A stretch of 25,472 nt of DNA from Wohlfahrtiimonas sp. (GCA_030149965.1 JASLHB010000115.1:1-25472), one strand, 5' to 3'. Numbered from the stretch's first letter, positions 1-7,204 are shown. Notes: a model not told the origin generated them from the sequence alone. A program made the numbers and translations.

Positions 1-25
1 TCTGTCAAATTTTAAGGGAGGTTTA

Positions 26-892
26 ATGAATAAATCTTTAGTTTTAAGAGCTAATTCATTGCCTGCTGTCAGTGATGACTTCAGTGCATATGCTTCTGCA
101 ATCGCAGATATCCCAACGTTAAGTGCAGAAGAAGAGAAAGAGCTTGCCACACGTTTAATTGAAAAAAATGATATTCAAGCAGCGCAATATTTAGTATTGG
201 CACATTTAAAATTTGTTGTTCATATTGCTAAAGGATTCTCTGGTTATGGTTTGCCATTGGTTGATTTAGTACAAGAAGGCAACGTGGGTTTGATGAAAGC
301 TGTGAAGCGCTTTGATCCAACTTATAACGTTCGTTTAATTTCTTTCGCAGTTCATTGGATCAAATCTGAAATACATGATTTTGTGATTCGTAACTGGCGA
401 ATTGTTAAAGTGGCAACAACCAAAGCACAGCGTAAATTATTCTTTAATCTGCGTTCAGCTAAAGAATCTTTAGGTTGGTTGAATGAAAATGAAGCTGAAA
501 ATATTGCAGCGGATTTGAACGTGAGCGTGGATGAAGTAAAAAGAATGGAATCCCGTTTGTTTTCCAATGATGTTTCATTTGATTTGACTACAAGTGATGA
601 TGATAACGAAAATTATTCACCATCAGAATGGTTGGCTGATGAAAATATGGATCCATTATTACAAGTTGAATCAGATGATACAGAACAGAAGAGTTTAGAA
701 GCTTTAGCAAATGCTATGGCAAGCTTGGATGATCGTAGTCGTGATATCGTTCAACGTCGTTGGATGGAAACAGATGATAGTAAAAAGCCAACACTCCATG
801 AATTAGCAGCTGAATATGGTGTTTCAGCAGAACGTATTCGTCAAATTGAAGCGCAAGCGATGACGAAATTGAAAAAATTCTTAATTGAATAA
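26..892 (+). CDS. rpoH: RNA polymerase heat-shock sigma factor RpoH (sigma-32)
   Basis: Alternative sigma factor that directs RNA polymerase to heat-shock promoters (chaperones, proteases). The protein is 288 aa, close to the 284 aa of E. coli RpoH. Region 2 lies at about residues 50-125 (core-binding and -10 recognition, including DLVQEGNVGLMKAVKRFDP). The diagnostic RpoH box QRKLFFNLR is at 135-143. Region 4 with its helix-turn-helix (LHELAAEYGVSAERIRQIE) is near the C-terminus. The ATG at 26 follows a strong Shine-Dalgarno sequence, GGGAGG, 4 bases upstream. dolP starts 14 bases downstream and is probably co-transcribed. The first 25 bases are too short to identify the upstream gene; a frame ending in TAA at 13-15 could be its tail. 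No promoter is visible inside the window. The strong, accessible SD gives no sign by eye of an RNA thermometer. Confidence 0.97.
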   Translation: MNKSLVLRANSLPAVSDDFSAYASAIADIPTLSAEEEKELATRLIEKNDIQAAQYLVLAHLKFVVHIAKGFSGYGLPLVDLVQEGNVGLMKAVKRFDPTYNVRLISFAVHWIKSEIHDFVIRNWRIVKVATTKAQRKLFFNLRSAKESLGWLNENEAENIAADLNVSVDEVKRMESRLFSNDVSFDLTTSDDDNENYSPSEWLADENMDPLLQVESDDTEQKSLEALANAMASLDDRSRDIVQRRWMETDDSKKPTLHELAAEYGVSAERIRQIEAQAMTKLKKFLIE

Positions 893-906
893 GCAATTGG
901 GCAATT

Positions 907-1512
907 ATGAGATCTAAAAAATTCTTAGCAGTTTTATTTGGGGCAATCATTTTGCCTTTATCTGGTTGTGCACCTTTGGCTGTATTTGGTGCCGTGGGTA
1001 CAACTGGCGTTATTATGGCGGATCGTCGACCTAATTCCGTCATGGTTGAAGATCAAGAAATTGAAATGAAAGTTGATAAAGCAGTACGTGATTTACCTTA
1101 TAGCTCTAAAAATCATATTAATCGAGTGAGCTATAATCGCGTTGTTTTATTGGCAGGTGAAGTACATAATCGTGACATCGGCTTAAATATAGAAGCGGAA
1201 GTGAAAAAAATTCCTGGTGTAACGAATGTCTATAATGAATTAGTGATTGCCCCTCCATCAACATTTGGTGAGCGTTCTCAAGATACTTTCTTAACGACCA
1301 AAGTTAAAGGTGAATTGGCTATATTGAAAGTCGCACCTGACTTTTATGCTGGTAATGTGAAAGTTGTGACAGAACGTGACATTGTTTATTTAATGGGCTT
1401 ATTAAAGCCATCAGAAATGCAACCTGTGATTGATAAGGCGCGTAGTGTTTCTGGTGTGAGCGAAGTTGTACCATTATTCCAAACGTATTACCCAGAAAAA
1501 AAGGATAAGTAA
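907..1512 (+). CDS. dolP: Outer-membrane BON-domain lipoprotein, DolP (YraP) type
   Basis: Predicted lipoprotein of 201 aa (E. coli DolP is 191 aa). The N-terminus has two lysines, a hydrophobic core and a lipobox LSGC, with the lipidated cysteine at residue 21. Two BON domains follow, roughly residues 45-115 (RVSYNRVVLLAGEV, then IPGVTNVYNELVI) and 125-195 (YAGNVKVVTERDIVYLMG, then VSGVSEVVPLF). Dual-BON lipoproteins of this family sit on the inner face of the outer membrane, bind anionic phospholipid and support envelope integrity. The gene lies 14 bases after rpoH, and its TAA shares one base with the gor ATG, so translational coupling is likely. Placement behind rpoH fits envelope or heat stress, which is an inference. 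The family assignment is firm; the exact DolP orthology is slightly less so. Confidence 0.88.
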   Translation: MRSKKFLAVLFGAIILPLSGCAPLAVFGAVGTTGVIMADRRPNSVMVEDQEIEMKVDKAVRDLPYSSKNHINRVSYNRVVLLAGEVHNRDIGLNIEAEVKKIPGVTNVYNELVIAPPSTFGERSQDTFLTTKVKGELAILKVAPDFYAGNVKVVTERDIVYLMGLLKPSEMQPVIDKARSVSGVSEVVPLFQTYYPEKKDK

Positions 1513-2843
1513 TGAAATATGATGTAATTGCTCTTGGCGCAGGTTCAGGAGGGATTTCTGTTGTAGAACGTGCTGTGAGTTATGGCGCTAAATGTTTAGT
1601 AATTGAGAAAGGCGTTATTGGCGGTACTTGTGTAAACGTAGGTTGTGTTCCTAAGAAAATTATGTGGAATGCATCACATGTTGCAGATACGATTCGCAAT
1701 GCTTCAGGCTATGGCTTTGATGTTGAATTGAAAAATTTTTCTTGGGCAACATTGAAAGAAAAGCGTGATGGCTATATTGGTGGCATTACTAATTGGTATG
1801 GTGGTTATCTTGAATCTTTAGGCATTGATTATGTCGAAGGTGCAGCTAAATTCATTGATGATCATACAATTGAAGTGAATGGTGAACATTATACAGCTGA
1901 TCATATTGTCATTTCTACAGGCGGTCGTCCGAAAGTTCCAACTGATGTACAAGGTGCTGAATTTGGTATTACATCAGATGAGTTTTTCTCTTTAGAAACT
2001 CAGCCTAAAAGTGTTGCAGTGATTGGTGCAGGTTATATTGCTGTAGAAATTGCACAATTAATGCAAGGTTTAGGTACAGAATCTCATTTGTTCTGCCGTA
2101 AAGAAAATGTATTAAGAACATTTGATCATTTTGTAACAGATGAATTGAAATTAGAATTGGAAAAGAATCTATCATTCCATACAAATTCTACAATTGAAGC
2201 AATTGAAAAAACTGAAAATGGTTTGGTTGTTGTGTCTAATCACGGTAGAACAGAAGTTGAGCAAGTGATTTGGGCAGTTGGTCGTGATTTGAATACAGAT
2301 AACATTGGTTTAGAAAATACTTCTATTAAGATGGAAGCAGGTGGTGTGATTCCGACTGATCACTATCAAGAAACTAATGTAAAAGGTGTTTTTGCATTGG
2401 GCGATATTATTGGCAAGTTCCCATTAACGCCAGTTGCAATTGCTGCGGCGCGCCGTTTGGCTGATCGTTTATATGGTGGTAAAGAAGGTCGTTATTTGCC
2501 TTACGAGAACATTGCAAGCATTGTATTTTCTCATCCGCCAATTGGTACCGTTGGTTTGACGGAAGCTGAAGCCGAAGCACAATATGAAAAAGTAAAATGC
2601 TATACAACATCATTTACTTCTATGTATTCAAGCTTTACACCGCATCCTGTTAAAACTGCAATGAAATTGGTTGTTGTGGGTGATGATCAAAAAGTTGTGG
2701 GTGTTCACATGATTGGTCCACAAGTAGATGAAATGTTACAAGGCTTTGCAGTTGCAGTGCGTATGGGCGCAACTAAACAAGATTTTGATGATACAGTTGC
2801 CTTGCATCCAACATCTGCAGAAGAATTGGTAACAATGCGCTAA
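1512..2843 (+). CDS. gor: Glutathione-disulfide reductase
   Basis: NADPH-dependent flavoenzyme that reduces glutathione disulfide to glutathione in the cytoplasm. The protein is 443 aa (E. coli Gor is 450 aa). The FAD-binding GAGSGG is at residues 9-14 and the redox-active pair is in CVNVGC (Cys40 and Cys45). The second nucleotide-binding fold has VIGAGYIAVEIAQ near 175, followed by an arginine-containing stretch (HLFCRKENVLR) that favours NADPH. FALGDIIG marks the second FAD motif. The C-terminal dimer domain ends in HPTSAEELVTMR with the catalytic His-Glu pair. The CVNVGC spacing and HPTSAEE ending separate it from lipoamide and mercuric reductases. The start overlaps the dolP stop by one base, making it the third gene of a likely rpoH-dolP-gor unit, and a hairpin terminator follows. 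Confidence 0.93.
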   Translation: MKYDVIALGAGSGGISVVERAVSYGAKCLVIEKGVIGGTCVNVGCVPKKIMWNASHVADTIRNASGYGFDVELKNFSWATLKEKRDGYIGGITNWYGGYLESLGIDYVEGAAKFIDDHTIEVNGEHYTADHIVISTGGRPKVPTDVQGAEFGITSDEFFSLETQPKSVAVIGAGYIAVEIAQLMQGLGTESHLFCRKENVLRTFDHFVTDELKLELEKNLSFHTNSTIEAIEKTENGLVVVSNHGRTEVEQVIWAVGRDLNTDNIGLENTSIKMEAGGVIPTDHYQETNVKGVFALGDIIGKFPLTPVAIAAARRLADRLYGGKEGRYLPYENIASIVFSHPPIGTVGLTEAEAEAQYEKVKCYTTSFTSMYSSFTPHPVKTAMKLVVVGDDQKVVGVHMIGPQVDEMLQGFAVAVRMGATKQDFDDTVALHPTSAEELVTMR

Positions 2844-2870
2844 ACATCATTAGCATTTTGTATTACAATA

Positions 2871-2901
2871 GGCTCTTTCGTCATTAGAAAGAGCTTTTTT
2901 T
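2871..2901 (+). terminator. Intrinsic terminator after gor that abuts the pitA start codon
   Basis: An 8-bp stem, GCTCTTTC (2871-2878) with GAAAGAGC (2886-2893), encloses a 7-base loop and is followed by eight T residues ending at 2901. The next base is the A of the pitA ATG. The right arm also carries the only purine-rich, SD-like stretch for pitA, so the same RNA hairpin could end gor transcripts and mask the pitA ribosome binding site. Confidence 0.8.
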
Positions 2902-4371
2902 ATGTTGGCTGAATTTTTTTCTGGGCTTGATTGGCACATCATTTTAATTTTAATTGGTTCTGTCGGGCTTGTTTTAGCTTTTGAATTTGTAAATGGATTC
3001 CATGATACCGCTAATGCTGTTGCAACAGTGATTTTCACTAAATCAATGAAGCCTGGCATGGCGGTTTTTTTATCAGGTATATTTAACTTTTTAGGTGTTG
3101 CATTGGGTGGTTTAGCAGTTGCATATGCAATTGTGAATTTGCTTCCGATGGAATTATTGGCTACGGCAAATTCCACGAAGGGATTGATTATGATCTTCTC
3201 TTTATTGGTTGCAGCGTTGATATGGAACTTGGGCACTTGGTATTTTGGTATTCCTGCTTCTAGTTCACATACCTTGATTGGATCAATTTTGGGTGTTGGT
3301 TTGGCAAATGCTTTGATTGAGCATGGATCTTTAGTAGAAGGCGTGAACTGGGCGAAAGCTTACGATGTTTTTTTCTCATTACTATTTTCACCATTGATTG
3401 GTGCCGGTGTTGCAGGTTTCTTTTTATTGTTATTATTGAAATGGAAACCAAAAAGCAATATTCATAAAACACCTCATATTCGTCATAATATTGAAAAGAA
3501 AAAGCGCCCTCCATTCTGGCCACGTTTTTGCTTAGTATGTTCCGCAATGGGCATGAGCTTTGCACATGGTCAAAATGATGGTCAAAAAGGTATTGGTTTA
3601 GTAATGTTGGTATTATTCAGTATTGTGCCAGCACAGTTTGTTGTGAATATGAAATCTGATGTTTATGACATTCAACAAACAAAAATCGCAGCAGAACTCA
3701 TCATTACTTCTTATGACAAAAATAAAGATGTGATGGAAAAATTATTTCCAAAATCAGAGAAAGCTGAAAAGACTCTATTCAGTTGTGAGCCATCAGAAAT
3801 GGTTCAACATTCTCAAAAATTAGTAGGTTTATTGGATGGCATTACAAGTTATGATCAATTGGATGTAGATCAACGTTGGGCTGTGCGCAATGAGGTTTTA
3901 TGTTTAGGCAATGTCACTAAAAAACTAGAAAAAGCTGAAGAATTATCCGATGAAGATCGTAAAACCTATAAGAGCATTTCTAAGAACTTAACAAAGACAA
4001 CTCAATATGCGCCAATTTGGGTTATTTTCGCTGTAGCTTTAGCTTTAGGTTGCGGTACGATGATTGGTTGGAGAAGGGTTGTAGAAACAGTAGGCGGAAA
4101 GATTGGTAAAAAAGAGATGACTTATGCACAAGGCATGAGTGCTCAGATCACAGCAGGTATTTCTATTGCATCAGCAAGTTATTTGGGAATGCCTGTATCC
4201 ACAACGCATATTTTATCGAGTGCAGTTGCGGGAACGATGGTTGCAAATAAATCGGGCTTACAAGGTTCGACTATTCGCAGCATCTTATTAGCGTGGGTAT
4301 TAACATTACCCGTGTCAATTATTTTGTCATTTTCGTTATATTATATCGGTAACCTTTTATTTATTAGTTAG
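2902..4371 (+). CDS. pitA: Low-affinity inorganic phosphate transporter, PitA type
   Basis: Inner-membrane phosphate:H+ symporter of the PiT family, 489 aa (E. coli PitA is 499 aa). The family signature occurs in both halves: NGFHDTANAVATVIFT near residue 31, and SFAHGQNDGQKGIGLVMLVL near 220. Repeated hydrophobic segments are typical, with a hydrophilic central region at about 250-365 (SDVYDIQQ to TQYAPIWV), as in PitA. SSHTLIGSILGVGLANA and PVSTTHILSSAVAGTM are the paired re-entrant motifs. MLAEFFSGLDWH aligns with the usual N-terminus, so the ATG at 2902 is right even though no good SD is present and the terminator T run abuts it. tsaC follows 6 bases after the stop. There is no phoU-like gene nearby. 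Confidence 0.93.
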   Translation: MLAEFFSGLDWHIILILIGSVGLVLAFEFVNGFHDTANAVATVIFTKSMKPGMAVFLSGIFNFLGVALGGLAVAYAIVNLLPMELLATANSTKGLIMIFSLLVAALIWNLGTWYFGIPASSSHTLIGSILGVGLANALIEHGSLVEGVNWAKAYDVFFSLLFSPLIGAGVAGFFLLLLLKWKPKSNIHKTPHIRHNIEKKKRPPFWPRFCLVCSAMGMSFAHGQNDGQKGIGLVMLVLFSIVPAQFVVNMKSDVYDIQQTKIAAELIITSYDKNKDVMEKLFPKSEKAEKTLFSCEPSEMVQHSQKLVGLLDGITSYDQLDVDQRWAVRNEVLCLGNVTKKLEKAEELSDEDRKTYKSISKNLTKTTQYAPIWVIFAVALALGCGTMIGWRRVVETVGGKIGKKEMTYAQGMSAQITAGISIASASYLGMPVSTTHILSSAVAGTMVANKSGLQGSTIRSILLAWVLTLPVSIILSFSLYYIGNLLFIS

Positions 4372-4377
4372 TTGGTC

Positions 4378-4938
4378 ATGAGCAAATTATTAACGGTTGA
4401 AGAAGGGATTGAAGCATTAGTTCGTCAAGAACTAATCCTTTATCCTACAGAAGGAGTGTACGGCATTGGTGCTGATGCACGAAATGTTAAATTAGCAAAA
4501 AGAATTTGCGAGATTAAAGGGCGACCGTTAAGTAAAGGCTTGATTGTGTTGGCTGATTCATTGGAAAGGTTGCAAGATTGGATTTTGCCGCTAACAGATG
4601 AACAAAAAACATTGATGGAAACATTAGATTTTGGTTTCCATCATACTTGGTTATTGCCAAGAACAGATGCTTGTCCTGATGTTTTGTCTGGTGATTCAAG
4701 TGATTTAGCTGTGAGATTAACAACTCATCCTGTCGCAAAAGCATTGTGTGAAGGTTTTGGTGCACCTTTAATTTCAACGAGTGCTAACATTCAGGGAGAA
4801 CCTGCTATAATGTTGGAAGAGGACGCTTTAAGATTCTTTGATTCAGAAGTGACTGGCGTAGTTGCAGGTGCATTAGGTGGTATTCCACAAGCAACTAAAA
4901 TTCAGCACATCATTACAGGGAAGGTTTATAGAGCTTAG
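4378..4938 (+). CDS. tsaC: Threonylcarbamoyl-AMP synthase, TsaC (YrdC) type
   Basis: Makes threonylcarbamoyl-AMP from threonine, bicarbonate and ATP, the first step of the t6A37 modification of ANN-decoding tRNAs. The protein is 186 aa from the ATG at 4378 (E. coli TsaC is 190 aa); a TTG at 4372 would add two residues and is less likely. The YrdC/Sua5 fold is shown by LILYPTEGVYGIGADA near residue 20, KGRPLSKGLIVL near 50 (Lys/Arg substrate contacts) and LISTSANIQGEPA near 135-148. There is no C-terminal Sua5 domain, so it is the short TsaC form. It starts 6 bases after the pitA stop and probably shares its transcript. Confidence 0.93.
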   Translation: MSKLLTVEEGIEALVRQELILYPTEGVYGIGADARNVKLAKRICEIKGRPLSKGLIVLADSLERLQDWILPLTDEQKTLMETLDFGFHHTWLLPRTDACPDVLSGDSSDLAVRLTTHPVAKALCEGFGAPLISTSANIQGEPAIMLEEDALRFFDSEVTGVVAGALGGIPQATKIQHIITGKVYRA

Positions 4939-4940
4939 TA

Positions 4941-4954
4941 TTGATAGTAATCAA
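4941..4954 (+). promoter_or_regulatory. Perfect FNR-type box upstream of the PAS gene
   Basis: TTGATAGTAATCAA matches the FNR consensus TTGAT-N4-ATCAA at all ten fixed positions. Its centre (4947.5) is 72.5 bp upstream of the start predicted from the TATAAT at 5008-5013, close to a classic class I position (-71.5). It lies 2 bases after the tsaC stop and 89 bases before the PAS gene ATG. The CRP consensus (TGTGA) is not matched. Confidence 0.72.
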
Positions 4955-5002
4955 AGAGAGAAAATAAATACCTTTTAACGTTTGTGATTGTGGTATGTAC
5001 GT

Positions 5003-5013
5003 CATAATATAAT
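5003..5013 (+). promoter_or_regulatory. Probable -10 region of the PAS gene promoter
   Basis: Overlapping CATAAT (5003-5008) and a perfect TATAAT (5008-5013) lie 30-41 bases before the ATG. No good -35 hexamer is found at 16-18 bp spacing, as expected for an activator-dependent promoter. Confidence 0.5.
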
Positions 5014-5043
5014 TAAATAATTTGTGTATATAAGGAATCATCT

Positions 5044-5571
5044 ATGGATAATAAGTTAGATTATAAAATTCCACCGAATATGGAACTTTCCGATTTACCT
5101 GAACATGTAACAGAATACGAAGAAAAAACTTTAACGTATTATGAAGGCTTTCAACGCCGTATTTTTGTTGTGGATGAAGAAGTACCTTATCCAGATGGTC
5201 GATTGATTGTTTCTAGAACGGATCCTCGCGGTATTATTACGCATGCGAATAGAGCATTCGTTGATATGTCAGCTTGGTCTGAAGAAGAATTAGTGGGATC
5301 ACCGCATTCTATTTTACGTCATCCAGATGTTCCACCTGTAATCTTTAAAGATTTATGGGATACAATTCAATCAGGTAAACCTTGGCGTGGATTTGTTAAA
5401 AATTTGCGTAAAGATGGCCGTTATTATTGGGTTTATGCAACAGCAAGTCCAAACTATGAAGATGGGCATTTGATTGCTTATACATCAGTTCGTCGTAAGC
5501 CAGCACGCGAAGGCGTTAACCAAACGTTAGAAGTAATTGGTAAAATTTGGTCTGGTGAATTGGTTTTATAA
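5044..5571 (+). CDS. Single PAS-domain protein resembling the Aer redox-sensor domain
   Basis: Cytoplasmic protein of 175 aa with one PAS domain at about residues 50-150. GIITHANRAFVDMSAWSEEE, then HSILRHPDVPPVIFKDLWDT, PWRGFVKNLRKDGRYYWVYA and an HLIAYTSVRRKP end match the FAD-binding PAS of Aer-type aerotaxis receptors, including the RHPD(V/M)P motif and the aromatic-rich YYWV strand. No membrane segment, HAMP, methyl-accepting, GGDEF or kinase domain follows: only about 25 residues remain. It is therefore a free-standing sensor that presumably works through a partner, or a sensor domain that lost its output. The ATG has AAGGA 7 bases upstream. An FNR box precedes it and the anaerobic ubiquinone genes follow, suggesting a role in oxygen or redox response (inference). 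Confidence 0.82.
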   Translation: MDNKLDYKIPPNMELSDLPEHVTEYEEKTLTYYEGFQRRIFVVDEEVPYPDGRLIVSRTDPRGIITHANRAFVDMSAWSEEELVGSPHSILRHPDVPPVIFKDLWDTIQSGKPWRGFVKNLRKDGRYYWVYATASPNYEDGHLIAYTSVRRKPAREGVNQTLEVIGKIWSGELVL

Positions 5572-5594
5572 TATTGATATCATCCAAAGATGTG

Positions 5595-5622
5595 AAAAGC
5601 GCTGAAATTCAGCGCTTTTTTT
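5595..5622. terminator. Terminator between the convergent PAS gene and ubiT
   Basis: A stem from AAAAGCGCTGA (5595-5605) and TCAGCGCTTTT (5609-5619), with a 3-base loop and then T residues to 5622, serves the + strand. The A run on its left also gives a short T tract on the minus strand, so it may stop ubiT transcripts too. Confidence 0.8.
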
Positions 5623-5638
5623 ATGAATCAAATTTGGG

Positions 5639-6115
5639 TTAAATAATATTGCTGTAGCTGATTAATAACTTCTGTAGATGTTTTGGCAAAAGATCAAAAT
5701 CTAAGCTATCCAACCAGTTTTTGATTTCTAGCACTAAAGCTGTATTGCCTTCGATGGCTAATGTTCTGTTGAAGAATAAAGTATCTGGATCTTCCTTTCG
5801 GGAAATCATCAGAATTAACGGATTAAATGTGGAATATAAAACAACATCGGCTTTTTTAATCGTATCGATGGCAATGAGCTGCTGATTCTTTAATGTAATG
5901 GTTGTGGAATATTGAATATCATCCACATTGATTGTGAATGTTTTATCTTCTAAAAAATCTAATTCTCCATCATTTATGGCTTCTTTAAAGAAGTGATTCA
6001 TCGCCAAATTAATGATATGCAGCTTCATTTTCATTGGCATAACTTTCAGTTGAAACTTGCACAAAGTTGGCAATACAACGGGTAATTTCTGTGTTAATTG
6101 AGCGGGTATTTGCAT
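5639..6115 (-). CDS. ubiT: O2-independent ubiquinone biosynthesis accessory factor UbiT (SCP2 domain)
   Basis: SCP2-type lipid-binding protein of 158 aa that, with UbiU-UbiV, supports ubiquinone synthesis without oxygen, probably by binding prenylated intermediates. The SCP2 fold is seen from FTINVDDIQYSTTITLKN through KKADVVLYSTFNPLILMISRKEDPDTLFF to LAIEGNTALVLEIKNWLDSL, an order typical of YhbT/UbiT. The longest frame begins with TTG at 6142, but the ATG at 6115 has GAGG 5 bases upstream. The stretch before it is better explained as an FNR site (6129-6142) plus leader, so I start at 6115. The gene is divergent from ubiU, as in E. coli, and a matching FNR site lies at 6180-6193. It converges on the PAS gene across a shared terminator. 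Confidence 0.87.
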   Translation of the reverse strand: MQIPAQLTQKLPVVLPTLCKFQLKVMPMKMKLHIINLAMNHFFKEAINDGELDFLEDKTFTINVDDIQYSTTITLKNQQLIAIDTIKKADVVLYSTFNPLILMISRKEDPDTLFFNRTLAIEGNTALVLEIKNWLDSLDFDLLPKHLQKLLISYSNII

Positions 6116-6128
6116 AACATCCTCAAAC

Positions 6129-6142
6129 TTGATTCCAATCAA
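6129..6142 (+). promoter_or_regulatory. Perfect FNR-type box positioned for ubiU
   Basis: TTGATTCCAATCAA matches TTGAT-N4-ATCAA at every fixed position. Its centre is 6135.5. A class II site (-41.5) puts the start at 6177, and the hexamer then expected at 6165-6170 reads TATCTT (4 of 6 to TATAAT), giving a 29-base leader before ubiU. The same box lies just inside the predicted ubiT leader. Confidence 0.8.
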
Positions 6143-6151
6143 ACCATTGAT

Positions 6152-6157
6152 ACTGTA
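6152..6157 (-). promoter_or_regulatory. Predicted -10 of the FNR-dependent ubiT promoter
   Basis: Read on the minus strand this is TACAGT, 4 of 6 to TATAAT. It lies exactly where a -10 is expected for a start at 6145 activated from the FNR-like box at 6180-6193. The leader would then be 30 bases to the ATG at 6115. Confidence 0.5.
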
Positions 6158-6164
6158 AACAATC

Positions 6165-6170
6165 TATCTT
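6165..6170 (+). promoter_or_regulatory. Predicted -10 of the FNR-dependent ubiU promoter
   Basis: TATCTT sits at -12 to -7 relative to a start at 6177, the start implied by a -41.5 FNR box at 6129-6142. There is no good -35 hexamer, as is usual at class II FNR promoters. Confidence 0.5.
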
Positions 6171-6179
6171 AGTAGCGTC

Positions 6180-6193
6180 TTGATATTGATCAT
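6180..6193 (-). promoter_or_regulatory. FNR-type box positioned for ubiT
   Basis: TTGATATTGATCAT on the + strand matches TTGAT-N4-ATCAA except at the last base. Its centre, 6186.5, is 41.5 bp upstream of a predicted ubiT start at 6145. It also falls inside the ubiU leader, at about +4 to +17 of the predicted ubiU transcript, ending 12 bases before the ubiU ATG. Confidence 0.68.
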
Positions 6194-6205
6194 AAATGAG
6201 GCGTT

Positions 6206-7204
6206 ATGGAATTATTATGTCCTGCGGGCAATTTACCTGCATTGAAAACTGCCTTTGAAAATGGTGCAGATGCGGTTTACATTGGTTTGAAAGATGAAAC
6301 CAATGCGCGTCATTTTCCGGGATTAAATTTTACAGAGAAGCGATTACAAGAAGCTGTGAAAATCACGCAATCATTTGGTAAAAAACTTCATGTTGCCATT
6401 AATACGTTTGTGAATCCTGCTTCATTTAAAACATGGCAAAGTGCGATTGATCGTTCAGTTGGTGAAGGCGTTGATGCTTTGATATTGGCGGATATTGCGA
6501 ACCTCGATTACGTTGCCAATAAATATCCAGAAATGGAAGTGCATTTATCTGTGCAAGCTTCTGCTACAAATATTGAATCCATCAAATTTTATCAGCGCGA
6601 ATTTGGCGTTAAACGCATTGTGATTCCTCGTGTTTTACCCATTCATCAAGTGAAAAAATTAAGCGCAGAATCGCCTGTTCCATTGGAAGTTTTTGCTTTC
6701 GGTGGATTGTGCATCATGGCCGAAGGACGCTGTTATTTATCATCTTATACAACAGGCAAATCTCCAAATACAGCGGGTGCTTGTTCGCCTGCGGAATATG
6801 TCGAGTGGGTTGAAATGCCGAATGGCGGGAAAGAAACTCGATTGAATAATGTATTGATTGATCGTTTTACAGAAAATGAACATGCGGGTTATCCAACTTT
6901 ATGTAAAGGGCGATTCCAAGTGGACGATCAGTTGTATCATGCGATGGAAGAACCAACGAGCTTGAATACTATTTCATTGATTCCTGATTTCTTTAAAATG
7001 GGCATTGCATCTGTGAAGATAGAAGGGCGTCAACGCAGCCCAGCTTATGTTGCTAAAGTTGCGAAAACTTGGCGAGAAGCGATTGATCATTATCAGCAAG
7101 CACCCAGTGATTTCCAAGTAAAAGCACAATGGGATCAAGCCTTGAACGAAATATCAGAAGGCAAACAAACCACGCTCGGCGCATATAACCGCAAGTGGCA
7201 ATAG
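6206..7204 (+). CDS. ubiU: O2-independent ubiquinone hydroxylation protein UbiU (U32 family)
   Basis: Partner of UbiV in an Fe-S complex needed for the oxygen-independent hydroxylations of ubiquinone synthesis. The protein is 332 aa (E. coli UbiU is 331 aa). It starts with MELLCPAGNLPALKTAFENG, the U32 peptidase-family N-terminus. The four cysteines that bind 4Fe-4S in UbiU are present at Cys169 and Cys176 (GGLCIMAEGRC), Cys193 (GACSPAEYVE) and Cys233 (TLCKGRF). These follow the E. coli spacing, with a one-residue shift at the last. The ATG has a GAGG 4 bases upstream. It heads a ubiU-ubiV pair and is divergent from ubiT. The perfect FNR box at 6129-6142 implies induction when oxygen is absent. 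Confidence 0.95.
   Translation: MELLCPAGNLPALKTAFENGADAVYIGLKDETNARHFPGLNFTEKRLQEAVKITQSFGKKLHVAINTFVNPASFKTWQSAIDRSVGEGVDALILADIANLDYVANKYPEMEVHLSVQASATNIESIKFYQREFGVKRIVIPRVLPIHQVKKLSAESPVPLEVFAFGGLCIMAEGRCYLSSYTTGKSPNTAGACSPAEYVEWVEMPNGGKETRLNNVLIDRFTENEHAGYPTLCKGRFQVDDQLYHAMEEPTSLNTISLIPDFFKMGIASVKIEGRQRSPAYVAKVAKTWREAIDHYQQAPSDFQVKAQWDQALNEISEGKQTTLGAYNRKWQ

Noticed and set aside
1..120. RNA thermometer at the rpoH start
   Set aside because: The GGGAGG SD looks unpaired by eye with no obvious complementary stretch nearby; only folding calculations could revive this.
6116..6142. TTG start for ubiT at 6142 giving a 167-aa protein
   Set aside because: The ATG at 6115 has GAGG at good spacing, and the region before it is a perfect FNR box plus the expected leader; the extra nine residues add nothing recognisable.
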